A stretch of 64,000 bases of DNA from Micromonospora sp. WMMD1082 (GTDB lineage: Bacteria > Actinomycetota > Actinomycetes > Mycobacteriales > Micromonosporaceae), in contig NZ_JARUBM010000002.1 in the NCBI RefSeq assembly GCF_029626175.1, positions 4,295,001 through 4,359,000 on the forward strand. The letters run 5' to 3'. The translations under genes were made by a program, and so were the position numbers. The notes beneath the pieces are model-generated. The model was not told the DNA's origin. It ran no database searches and saw only the letters and a list, made by a program, of their open reading frames with translations. Of the stretch, positions 54,842 through 62,636 are shown piece after piece; position 1 is the first letter of the stretch; each line of letters begins with the position of its first letter.

Positions 54842-55718
54842 TGCCTACCGGGCGGGGTTCGGCTGTTTCGTCGGGCGGCCCAACGCCGGCAAGTCCACGC
54901 TGACCAACGCCATCGTCGGGCAGAAGATCGCCATCACGTCGAGCAAGCCGCAGACCACCCGGCACGTCATCCGGGCGGTGTTGCACCGGCCGGAGTCGCA
55001 GCTCGTGCTGGTCGACACCCCGGGCCTGCACCGTCCCCGTACGCTGCTCGGCGAGCGGCTCAACGACCTGGTCCGGCAGACCTGGAGCGAGGTCGACGTG
55101 ATCGGTCTCTGCATCCCGGCCGACGAGCCGATCGGCCGCGGTGACCGGTTCATCACCGGGGAGCTGGCCGAGCTGAAGGCGACCGTGCTGGCGGTGGTCA
55201 CCAAGACCGACCTGGTCGACCGGAGGCGGCTGGCCGAGCAGCTGCTCGCCGTCAGCGAGCTGGGGGAGTTCGCGGAGGTCGTCCCGGTCAGCGCGGTCTC
55301 CGGGCACCAGGTGGACACCCTGGTCGGGGTGATGACGCGCTATCTCCCCGAGTCGCCTCAGCTGTATCCGGACGACATGCTCACCGACGATCCGGAGCAG
55401 GTGCTGGTCGCGGAGCTGGTCCGGGAGGCCGCGCTGGAGGGCGTCCGGGACGAGTTGCCCCACTCCATCGCCGTGGTGGTCGAGGAGATGATCCCCGAGG
55501 GTCGGCTCACGAAGATCTACGCCGACGTGTACGTGGAGCGGCCCAGCCAGAAGGCGATCGTCATCGGGCATCGGGGCAGCCGGCTCAAGGAGGTCGGCAC
55601 TACCGCCCGGCGGCAGATCGAGGAGCTGTTGGGCACGAAGGTCTACCTCGATCTGCACGTGCGGGTGGCCAAGGACTGGCAGCGCGACCCGAAGCAGCTG
55701 CGCAAGCTCGGTTTCTGA
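54822..55718 (+). CDS. era: GTPase Era
   Basis: Essential GTPase for 30S assembly that binds the 3' end of 16S rRNA. The 298-residue protein has G1 GRPNAGKS (residues 18-25), DTPGLHRPR (G3), TKTD (G4), and a C-terminal KH domain with IVIGHRGSRLKEVGTTARRQ. The N terminus (MSEQRERAYRAG) is created by the direct repeat, and translation might begin slightly later in nature. Full length. Confidence 0.96.
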   Translation: MSEQRERAYRAGFGCFVGRPNAGKSTLTNAIVGQKIAITSSKPQTTRHVIRAVLHRPESQLVLVDTPGLHRPRTLLGERLNDLVRQTWSEVDVIGLCIPADEPIGRGDRFITGELAELKATVLAVVTKTDLVDRRRLAEQLLAVSELGEFAEVVPVSAVSGHQVDTLVGVMTRYLPESPQLYPDDMLTDDPEQVLVAELVREAALEGVRDELPHSIAVVVEEMIPEGRLTKIYADVYVERPSQKAIVIGHRGSRLKEVGTTARRQIEELLGTKVYLDLHVRVAKDWQRDPKQLRKLGF

Positions 55719-55886
55719 GCCGTCCGGCGGGTGGCCGAATCGGACGACCGCCGCGAGATCGACTGATCGGTACCGGTCAGGCATATGGGAAGTTTCACTA
55801 TCGGGGTGGGTTCCTGGCTGTTTCGGCGGCGCGCACCGGAGGGTAGGGGAAGAGATTTCCTTGCCCCCTGATATAGATGCAGGCTG

Positions 55887-57131
55887 ATGCGAAACAGATA
55901 CCTGGACGTGCTGCGCTTCTTGGCCATCGTGCGGGTCGTCGTCTACCACGTCACCGGCTGGGCCTCGCTGACGTTGCTGTTCCCGGCGATGTCGGTGATG
56001 TTCGCGCTCGCCGGTTCGCTGATGGCGACATCCCTGCTGCGGTCGGGGCCGACCGCGGTCGGCCGGCGGTTGCGGCGGCTGCTGCCGTCGCTCTGGGTGG
56101 TGGCCGCGATCTTCGTGCCGGCGATGCTGCTCACCGGGCTGCCGCTGACCCCGAAGGTGTTGCTCTGGCTCTTCCCGGTGGCCGACCCGCCGGCGAACTA
56201 CTGGGGCGCGCTGGCGCTGAGCCCGATCTGGTATCTGCGTGACTACCTCTGGTTCGTCCTCGCCTCACCGGTAGCCCTCTGGCTGTTCCGGCGTTTCCCG
56301 CTGCCCACCCTGCTCGCCCCGTACTGCCTGCTGCTGGCGATCGAGATGGGCATCTACCCGAACGCGCCGGTCGTGCTGCGCGAGTTCGGCCTCTACTTCG
56401 GCGCCTGGCTGCTGGGCTTCGCCCACCAGAGCGGGATGCTGCGCCGGCTGGCCAACCGGGTCCTGGTGCCGACCGTGCTCGTCCTCGCCGCGGTGGGCGG
56501 CGCCTGGATCCTGGCCAACCCGGGTCCACGGGGCTACGACCTGAACGACAACCCGATCGGCAACGCCCTCTGGTCGGCCGCGTTCATCCTGCTGGCGCTC
56601 GGCCGGGCCCCGTCGACCGCGGCGTGGGTGGACCGCAACGAGCTGTTCGGCCGGGCGGTCACCGTGCTGAACCGGCGGGCACTGACGGTCTACCTGTGGC
56701 ACATGGCGTTCGTGGTCGCGCTCACCCCGCTGGTGGACGTGGTCGGCTGGTCGCATCAGAACCTGCTCGGCCTGGCGATCCGGGTGGCCCTGGTCTTCCT
56801 GCTGCTGGCCCTGGTGACCGCGCTGGTGGGCTGGGTCGAGGACGTGGCGGCGCAGCGGCCACCCGAGCTCATTCCCGGCGGGCGCCGTCGGGAGGCGCGG
56901 TCGTCCACCCACCGGCACGCGGAGTCCCGTTCCGGCGACGACCACGACCGCACCGGTGGGTCGGCCCCGGCCGGATCACCGGGGCACCCGATCGGGCCGG
57001 ACGACGAGGGTCCTCGTCGTTCGGTCGGAGCCGGCCGGTCCGCCGGTCCGCCGACAGCTCGGGCAGCGGAGCGACGGGAGGACGCGCTACCCGGTCAGCG
57101 TGGTCGGGGCGGCGGGATCACTGCGCGGTGA
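55887..57131 (+). CDS. Acyltransferase-3 family membrane protein
   Basis: A 414-residue integral membrane protein with about ten helices, starting MRNRYLDVLRFLAIVRVVVYH, where R and H match the family motif. Members transfer acetyl or other acyl groups to sugars or lipids of the envelope. Other conserved pieces are SPIWYLRDYLWFVLASP and LTVYLWHMAFVV. The last 100 residues are a polar, disordered tail. A TATAGA-type -10 sequence lies about 10 nt before the ATG. The stop overlaps the convergent DUF4097 gene by 14 nt. Confidence 0.87.
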   Translation: MRNRYLDVLRFLAIVRVVVYHVTGWASLTLLFPAMSVMFALAGSLMATSLLRSGPTAVGRRLRRLLPSLWVVAAIFVPAMLLTGLPLTPKVLLWLFPVADPPANYWGALALSPIWYLRDYLWFVLASPVALWLFRRFPLPTLLAPYCLLLAIEMGIYPNAPVVLREFGLYFGAWLLGFAHQSGMLRRLANRVLVPTVLVLAAVGGAWILANPGPRGYDLNDNPIGNALWSAAFILLALGRAPSTAAWVDRNELFGRAVTVLNRRALTVYLWHMAFVVALTPLVDVVGWSHQNLLGLAIRVALVFLLLALVTALVGWVEDVAAQRPPELIPGGRRREARSSTHRHAESRSGDDHDRTGGSAPAGSPGHPIGPDDEGPRRSVGAGRSAGPPTARAAERREDALPGQRGRGGGITAR

Positions 57132-57933
57132 CGGTGATGTCGCCGCTGGCGGTGCGCAGGTCGAGCAGCAGCTCGGCGGAGGCGTCGTGCGCCACACCCA
57201 GCTGGGTCCGACCGGAGCCGACCTCCGACCGGACCTGATACGCGCCGTCCGGCACGGTCAGCTTCACGTTGCCGCTCGCCGCCCGCGCCCGTACGGAGGC
57301 GGGCCGATCCAGTTCGAGGGTGACGTTGCCGGACTTGGCCTCCGCGTCCACCTCGCCGCCGAGCCGGGTTCCCGTCACGTTCCCGGAGGCGGCCCGTAGC
57401 GTGATGGGCGAGGCCACGTCGTACACCGAGATGTTGCCCGAGGCGGTCTCCACCTGGACCGGCCCGGTGGCGCCGGCCACCCGGATGTTGCCGGAGGCGA
57501 GCTTGAGTCCCACCTGGCCGACGCGGCTCAGGTCGATGTCCCCGGAGCGGGTCTCGCCCTGGACGCTGACCCCCTCGCCGGCGGTCACCTCGTAGGAGAC
57601 GCTGCACCGGTGTCCGCAGGAGGTGCTCAGCACCAGTTCCGCGTCCTTGATCTCGTACGTCGTGCCCGGCTCGTCGCCCTGGTAGCGCACCACCCGCTTG
57701 ATGCGTACCCCGTCGACACCGCCGTCGGCCCGGACCACCACGTCGCCGGAGCCGGGCAGCACCCGGATCGCGGTGATCCGCGCGGCCTCGGTGGTGTCGA
57801 AGTCCAGCCGGCGGAACGCGACGTTGTCACATCCGACGAGGACGATGAGGGCGGTGGTGGCGGCGAGCGCCAGGCCCGCCCGGCGGCCGGTGGCGTTGGC
57901 CCGAGGGGTGACGGTGGTCCGGTACGAAGCCAT
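57118..57933 (-). CDS. DUF4097 lipoprotein with repeated strands
   Basis: A 271-residue predicted lipoprotein; the signal peptide ends in LIVLVGCDN. The body is built from repeated strand motifs (GDIDLS, SGNIRVAG, SGNISVYD, SGNVTG, SGNVTLEL, SGNVKLTV, SGDITVTAQ), giving a right-handed beta-helix-like DUF4097 domain. One CGHRC cysteine pair is present. The function is unknown; it is located at the cell surface. The ATG at 57933 lies 7 nt after TAGCGT on the minus strand. Confidence 0.88.
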   Translation of the reverse strand: MASYRTTVTPRANATGRRAGLALAATTALIVLVGCDNVAFRRLDFDTTEAARITAIRVLPGSGDVVVRADGGVDGVRIKRVVRYQGDEPGTTYEIKDAELVLSTSCGHRCSVSYEVTAGEGVSVQGETRSGDIDLSRVGQVGLKLASGNIRVAGATGPVQVETASGNISVYDVASPITLRAASGNVTGTRLGGEVDAEAKSGNVTLELDRPASVRARAASGNVKLTVPDGAYQVRSEVGSGRTQLGVAHDASAELLLDLRTASGDITVTAQ

Positions 57934-57940
57934 GCCGAGC

Positions 57941-57946
57941 ACGCTA
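57941..57946 (-). promoter_or_regulatory. -10 box, leaderless start of DUF4097 gene
   Basis: TAGCGT on the minus strand, 7 nt before the ATG at 57933. Confidence 0.55.
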
Positions 57947-58058
57947 CGACCGGCGTCGGCGGGTGCGCATCCGGGTTCGCCGGCACAGCGACCCCGAGCG
58001 GACCCTGAATTCCGACCCAGGGTCGGGCCCGACGTCCGGCCGGGGGGAGAATGGCGCG

Positions 58059-58865
58059 ATGGCCGGGTACCGCCGACAGCTCTACCGCGACGACGCGGTG
58101 GTGCTGCGCGTGCAGAAACTCGGCGAGTCGGATCGGATCATCACCCTGCTCACCCGGCGGCACGGCCGGCTGCGCGCGGTCGCCCGGGGGGTACGCCGGA
58201 CCACCTCGAAGTTCGGTGCCCGGCTGGAGCCGTTCGGCCACATCGACCTGCAACTCGCCGGTGACCCCAAGGGGGAGATGGGCAGCTCGCTGCACACGGT
58301 CAGCCAGGTCGAGGGGATCGACCTCTACGGCAAGCGGTTCCTCGGCGACTATCCCCGCTACACCGCCGCCAGCGCGATCGCCGAGACCGCCGAACGCCTC
58401 ACCCCGGTCGAGCGGGAGCCGTCGCTGCGGCTGTTCCAGCTGACCCTGGGCGCGCTGCGGGCCCTCGCCGAGGGCGGTCACGCCACGACGCTGGTGCTCG
58501 ACGCGTACCTGCTGCGCGGCATGGCCCTGGCGGGCTGGGCGCCGGCGTTGACCGCCTGCGCGGTCTGCGGCACCCCCGGGCGGCACCGGGCCTTCTCGGT
58601 GCCGGCCGGCGGTGCGGTCTGCCCGGACTGCCGCCCACCGGGCGCCGCCCATCCGGCGCCGGCCACCATCGACCTGATGTCGGCACTGGCCATCGGCGAC
58701 TGGCGGGTGGCCGACGCCACCGAGAACGGGACGCGCCGGGAGTGCAGCGGGTTGGTCGCGGCGCACCTGCAGTGGCACCTGGAGCGCGCGCTACGCTCGC
58801 TGCCGCTGGTCGACCGGGGCGGCGCGCCGGCGGCATCCGACGTGAACAGGGAGAGCACCACGTGA
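58059..58865 (+). CDS. recO: DNA repair protein RecO
   Basis: Loads RecA together with RecR at gapped DNA. The 268-residue protein has an N-terminal OB-fold ([20 protein letters not shown], then [14 protein letters not shown]). A helical domain follows, with a zinc site formed by CAVC (167-170) and CPDC (188-191). The ATG has GGGGGAGAATG upstream. The stop overlaps uppS (GTGA), a conserved pair. Confidence 0.94.
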   Translation: MAGYRRQLYRDDAVVLRVQKLGESDRIITLLTRRHGRLRAVARGVRRTTSKFGARLEPFGHIDLQLAGDPKGEMGSSLHTVSQVEGIDLYGKRFLGDYPRYTAASAIAETAERLTPVEREPSLRLFQLTLGALRALAEGGHATTLVLDAYLLRGMALAGWAPALTACAVCGTPGRHRAFSVPAGGAVCPDCRPPGAAHPAPATIDLMSALAIGDWRVADATENGTRRECSGLVAAHLQWHLERALRSLPLVDRGGAPAASDVNRESTT

Positions 58866-59674
58866 TCCGAACCGCCAGGGCCGGCCGGCGCGAGCCGGTG
58901 CCGCCGACACCGCACCCCTCGGGCGCCCGGCCGCCGGCGCTGCCACCGGCGGCGGTGCCGCAGCACGTCGCCGTGGTGATGGACGGCAACGGCCGGTGGG
59001 CCAAGGATCGCGGGCTGCCCCGCACCAAGGGCCACGAGGCGGGGGAGTTCTCCCTCTTCGACACCGTCGAGGGCGCCATCGAGCTGGGCATCCCCTACCT
59101 GTCGGCGTACGCCTTCTCCACCGAGAACTGGCGGCGCTCGCCGGACGAGATCCGGTTCCTGATGGGCTTCAACCGGGACGTCATCCGCCGTCGCCGGGAT
59201 CAGCTGGTCGACCTCGGGGTACGGGTGGTCTGGTCCGGCCGGGCCGGGCGGCTGTGGAAGAGCGTCATCTCCGAGTTGCAGACCGCCGAGGAGATGTCGC
59301 GCGGCAACTCGACGCTGACCCTCCAGTTCTGCGTCAACTACGGCGGCCAGGCGGAGATCGCGGACGCCACCGCCGCCATCGCCCGGGAGGTGGCCGCCGG
59401 TCGGCTCGATCCGGCGAAGATCACCGAGAAGACGATCGGGCGGTACCTCTACCACCCCGAGGTGCCCGAGGTCGACCTGTTCCTGCGCCCCTCCGGCGAG
59501 CAGCGGACGTCGAACTTCCTGCTCTGGCAGAGCGCGTACGCCGAGCTGGTCTTCCTGGACACGCTCTGGCCCGACTTCGACCGCCGTCACCTGTGGTACG
59601 CCTGCGAGCTGTACGCCCAGCGGGACCGCCGGTTCGGTGGCGCGCTGCCCAACCCGGTGGCGCCCACCACCTGA
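58862..59674 (+). CDS. uppS: Polyprenyl diphosphate synthase (UppS family)
   Basis: Cis-prenyltransferase that makes the polyprenyl carrier lipid for cell wall synthesis. The 270-residue protein has the substrate motif [19 protein letters not shown] with the catalytic aspartate. [28 protein letters not shown] and [19 protein letters not shown] are all canonical. The first 35 residues are a Pro/Arg-rich extension, common in actinobacteria. The product chain length (C50 or C55) cannot be read from sequence. Confidence 0.95.
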   Translation: MIRTARAGRREPVPPTPHPSGARPPALPPAAVPQHVAVVMDGNGRWAKDRGLPRTKGHEAGEFSLFDTVEGAIELGIPYLSAYAFSTENWRRSPDEIRFLMGFNRDVIRRRRDQLVDLGVRVVWSGRAGRLWKSVISELQTAEEMSRGNSTLTLQFCVNYGGQAEIADATAAIAREVAAGRLDPAKITEKTIGRYLYHPEVPEVDLFLRPSGEQRTSNFLLWQSAYAELVFLDTLWPDFDRRHLWYACELYAQRDRRFGGALPNPVAPTT

Positions 59675-59738
59675 CGCATAGCATCCGGCCGAGGTGGGTA
59701 TCACCGCTGGCAGCAGCCACTGACGGAGGTGAACTCAC

Positions 59739-59924
59739 ATGATCCGCAAGCGCGTTGCCCAGTGGGCGGTGATGGCCGTGGCGGTTCCGTTGGCGGCAGC
59801 CGGTGCCCGCCGGCTCAGCCATACGCTGGAGTCCCGGCGCGGCTCGTCGCGGGCCAGCCGGATGCTCAGCCGGGGAGCCGACCTGCTCCGCCCCCAGAAG
59901 GCCCGGCGCCGCCGCTTCTTCTGA
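59739..59924 (+). CDS. Small basic protein, function unknown
   Basis: A 61-residue protein with one short hydrophobic segment (WAVMAVAVPLAAAG) and a strongly basic tail ending ARRRRFF. GGAGGTGA before the ATG makes translation very likely. It follows uppS by 64 nt and ends 14 nt before a strong hairpin. No known family recognised. Confidence 0.75.
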   Translation: MIRKRVAQWAVMAVAVPLAAAGARRLSHTLESRRGSSRASRMLSRGADLLRPQKARRRRFF

Positions 59925-59938
59925 GCAAGCTGAGAGAT

Positions 59939-59984
59939 ACGGCATGTCGCGGTATCCGGAACACCGGAGACCGCGACATGCCGT
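59939..59984. terminator. Palindromic hairpin with CGGCATGT arms, copy 3
   Basis: A perfect 15-bp stem (59939-59953 with 59970-59984) continues, after one mismatch, as TCCGG/CCGGA closing an AACA tetraloop. It sits between two convergent genes and ends 13 nt before the gnd stop. Confidence 0.85.
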
Positions 59985-59996
59985 CATGCGTGGCGA

Positions 59997-61442
59997 TCAG
60001 GCCTCGACCTCGGCGCGGTCGGGCGTCGCCCAGAGGGTGTGGAAGGAGCCGTCGCGGTCGGTACGGCGGTAGGTGTGCGCGCCGAAGTTGTCCCGCAGGC
60101 CCTGAATGAGGGCGGCCGGCAGCCGCTCCGCGCGGAGCGCGTCGAAGTAGGCCAACGACGAGGCGAACGCGGGCGCCGGCACCCCGGCCCGGGCCGCCTC
60201 GGCCACCACCCGTCGCCAGCTCGGCACGCCGTCGCGCACGGTGTCGGCGAACCACGGGGCCACCAGCAGGGTGGGCAGCTCCGGCTGCGCGTCGTACGCC
60301 TGCCGGATGCGGTCCAGGAAGCGGGCCCGGATGATGCAGCCGCCCCGCCAGATGGACGCGGTGGCGCCCAGGTCGATGCCCCAGTCGTACTCGGTGCTGC
60401 CGGCCCGGATCTGGTCGAAGCCCTGCGCGTACGCGACGATCTTCGAGGCCAGCAGCGCCTGGCGTACGTCCTCGATGAAGGTCTCGCGGTCGGTGACCTG
60501 CCACTTCTCCCCGGTGTCGGTGAACGCCCGCGCCGCGGCCTCGCGCTGACCGACGTGCCCGGACAGCGACCGGGCGAAGGTCGCCTCGGCGATGCCGGTG
60601 ATCGGAATGCCCAGGTCGAGGGCGATCTGGACGGTCCACCGGCCGGTGCCCTTCTGCTCGGCCCGGTCCTGCACCACGTCCACGAACGCCTCGCCGGTGG
60701 CGGCGTCGGTGTGCGCCAGCACGTCGGCGGTGATCTCGATCAGGAAGGACTCCAGCTCACCGGAGTTCCACTCCCGGAAGATCTCCGCGATCTCCGACGG
60801 GGTCGCGCCCAGCCCGGCCCGCAGCAGGTCGTACGCCTCGGCGATGAGCTGCATGTCGGCGTACTCGATGCCGTTGTGGACCATCTTGACGAAGTGCCCG
60901 GCGCCGTCCGGCCCGACGTGCTGGCAGCAGGGCACGCCCTCGACCTGCGCCGCGATCTTCTCGAAGATCGGCCCGAGCTTGCGGTACGACTCGACCGACC
61001 CGCCCGGCATGATGCTCGGCCCCCACAGCGCGCCCTCCTCGCCACCGGAGACACCGGTGCCGACGAAGTGCAGCCCGTGGGCGCGCAGCGCCTCCTCCCG
61101 GCGCCGGGTATCGGCGAAGTGCGCGTTGCCGCAGTCGATGATGATGTCGCCCTCTTCCAGCAGCGGCACCAGCTCGTCGATCACCGCGTCGGTGGGCCCG
61201 CCGGCCTTCACCATGATGATCACCGCGCGGGGGCGTTCCAGCGCGGCGACGAAGTCCGCCAGGGACTCCGCCGGGACGAAGGTGCCCTCGTCACCGTGCT
61301 CCGCCACCAGCGCCCGGGTCCGCTCCGGCGAGCGGTTGTGCACCGCCACGGTGAAGCCGTTGCGGGCCAGGTTGCGGGCCAGGTTGCGGCCCATCACCGC
61401 CAGCCCGGTCACACCGATCTGCGCCGTCGCCCGATCCGCCAT
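59997..61442 (-). CDS. gnd: 6-phosphogluconate dehydrogenase (decarboxylating)
   Basis: Pentose phosphate pathway enzyme that oxidises 6-phosphogluconate to ribulose 5-phosphate with NADP. The 481-residue protein is the long form. The nucleotide motif is GLAVMGRNLARN, with VHNRSPERT after beta-2 (Arg supports NADP). The active-site signature is FVKMVHNGIEYADMQLIAEA, and the C terminus has DNFGAHTYRRTDRDGSFHT. GGAAGGTGGCGACGAGG precedes the ATG. It stands alone. Confidence 0.96.
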   Translation of the reverse strand: MADRATAQIGVTGLAVMGRNLARNLARNGFTVAVHNRSPERTRALVAEHGDEGTFVPAESLADFVAALERPRAVIIMVKAGGPTDAVIDELVPLLEEGDIIIDCGNAHFADTRRREEALRAHGLHFVGTGVSGGEEGALWGPSIMPGGSVESYRKLGPIFEKIAAQVEGVPCCQHVGPDGAGHFVKMVHNGIEYADMQLIAEAYDLLRAGLGATPSEIAEIFREWNSGELESFLIEITADVLAHTDAATGEAFVDVVQDRAEQKGTGRWTVQIALDLGIPITGIAEATFARSLSGHVGQREAAARAFTDTGEKWQVTDRETFIEDVRQALLASKIVAYAQGFDQIRAGSTEYDWGIDLGATASIWRGGCIIRARFLDRIRQAYDAQPELPTLLVAPWFADTVRDGVPSWRRVVAEAARAGVPAPAFASSLAYFDALRAERLPAALIQGLRDNFGAHTYRRTDRDGSFHTLWATPDRAEVEA

Positions 61443-61823
61443 CCTCGTCGCCACCTTCCGCCGTCTACCTGTAGTGCTGCGACGGTATCGCGCGATGGCG
61501 GCGGGCCGCGCCGTCCCCCCACCCCTGGTCATCAGGTGGTCGCGCAGCGCACGGCGGTAAATGGGATGCGCCCGCGACGCCCGGCCGGTAGCGTGCGGGT
61601 ATGCGCAACTGACGCCCCATTCCCGAGCCGGTCCGCCGCCGTCGTGCCGCGGCCCGCGTGCTCCCGGGCGTCCGCGTCTTATCCACCCGCCGTCGCGGCC
61701 GGTGATGACCTCGGTGACCGTCCCGGGCAGCACTCCCATCCGTTCGACCGTCGCCAGTGGCGGTCACGAGACGCCGCGGCGCGACCGGCCATCCGCCGGT
61801 CGCCGCAGAGCAAGGAGGCACGG
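61443..61823 (+). other. Leader region before the small basic protein
   Basis: These 381 nt hold the gnd promoter region on the minus strand. On the plus strand there is a TAGCGT box (61589-61594) 6 nt before a four-codon leaderless reading frame ATG CGC AAC TGA (61601-61612). A 9-bp hairpin (61781-61789 with 61795-61803) lies just before the Shine-Dalgarno site of the next gene. No larger gene is convincing. Confidence 0.5.
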
Positions 61824-62051
61824 ATGCCCGCCAAGCGCAGTTCCCGTAAGTCCCGTCCCGCCCGCCCGACGCCTGAGGCGGCCGACCTCACGCCGGCAAA
61901 CCTCGACCAGGTGGTCGTCGCCCCGGCGCCCGACCTGCCGCCCGTCCGGCCGGTGGCGCCGAAGGCCGGCCCGCCGGTGACCGGCATGCCCGGCGTGGGG
62001 CGTGGCCAGCGGACCGGCCAGGTCCGCCGCTACGCCTTCCGGCGCAGCTGA
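61824..62051 (+). CDS. Small basic protein, function unknown
   Basis: A 75-residue, lysine/arginine- and proline-rich protein starting MPAKRSSRKSRPARPTPEAA and ending GQRTGQVRRYAFRRS. AAGGAGG lies 5 nt before the ATG. It looks unstructured and may bind nucleic acid or the ribosome; that is inference from charge only. If transcription begins at 61601, the leader is about 220 nt. Confidence 0.7.
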   Translation: MPAKRSSRKSRPARPTPEAADLTPANLDQVVVAPAPDLPPVRPVAPKAGPPVTGMPGVGRGQRTGQVRRYAFRRS

Positions 62052-62126
62052 CGGAGTTCCCCGGGTGCGGTCGCCGTACGGCGACCGCACCCGGGCCTAC
62101 CCGCTGGTCGGCGCGGCAGGGCGCCG

Positions 62127-62636
62127 TCAGTGCTCGGCGCAGCAGGGCGTCGGGTCCGGCACCTCGAACGGCGCCAGGCCGCCCGCGTGATGCGGACCGG
62201 TCACCAGGACCAGTTCGCCGGCCTGCCACTGCGGCCGGACGAAGTCCCGGGTGTGCACCGGCGTGTCCGGCGCGGCCGACGTCCCGCCCAGCACCACGAC
62301 CCGCTCGATCGCGCTGACCGCGATCAGGTCGCCGACGGTGAGCGTGCCGACCATCCGGTCCGCGCCCGGGTAGTGCACCGCCCGGCCCGAGCGGCGGGCG
62401 GTGTGCTCGTCCGCCGCCCGGGCCGCCGCGACCCGCAGTTCGGGTCCGGTGTCGGGCAGCGCCGCGAGCCGGTCCGCCGTCGAACCGGCCACGCTGAGCG
62501 CCACGTGCGGGTACGGCACGGCGACCAGGTGGGTGCAGACGACCAGGTCCGGCCCGCCGAGCTGCCGTACCTGCCCGTCCAGCCAGTGCTCGGCCTCCCG
62601 GACGGTGCGGTGGCCCCGGCTGAGGCCGAGGATCAC
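62127..62636 (-). CDS. Hypothetical protein
   Basis: I do not recognise the family. The 169-residue protein starts VILGLSRGHRTVREAEHWLD and has an alternating alpha/beta pattern with VVLGGTSAAPDTPV and a cysteine pair at the very end (PTPCCAEH). The GTG start overlaps the stop of the phosphoesterase gene upstream (GTGA), so the two are co-translated and possibly linked in function. No signal peptide. Confidence 0.68.
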   Translation of the reverse strand: MILGLSRGHRTVREAEHWLDGQVRQLGGPDLVVCTHLVAVPYPHVALSVAGSTADRLAALPDTGPELRVAAARAADEHTARRSGRAVHYPGADRMVGTLTVGDLIAVSAIERVVVLGGTSAAPDTPVHTRDFVRPQWQAGELVLVTGPHHAGGLAPFEVPDPTPCCAEH

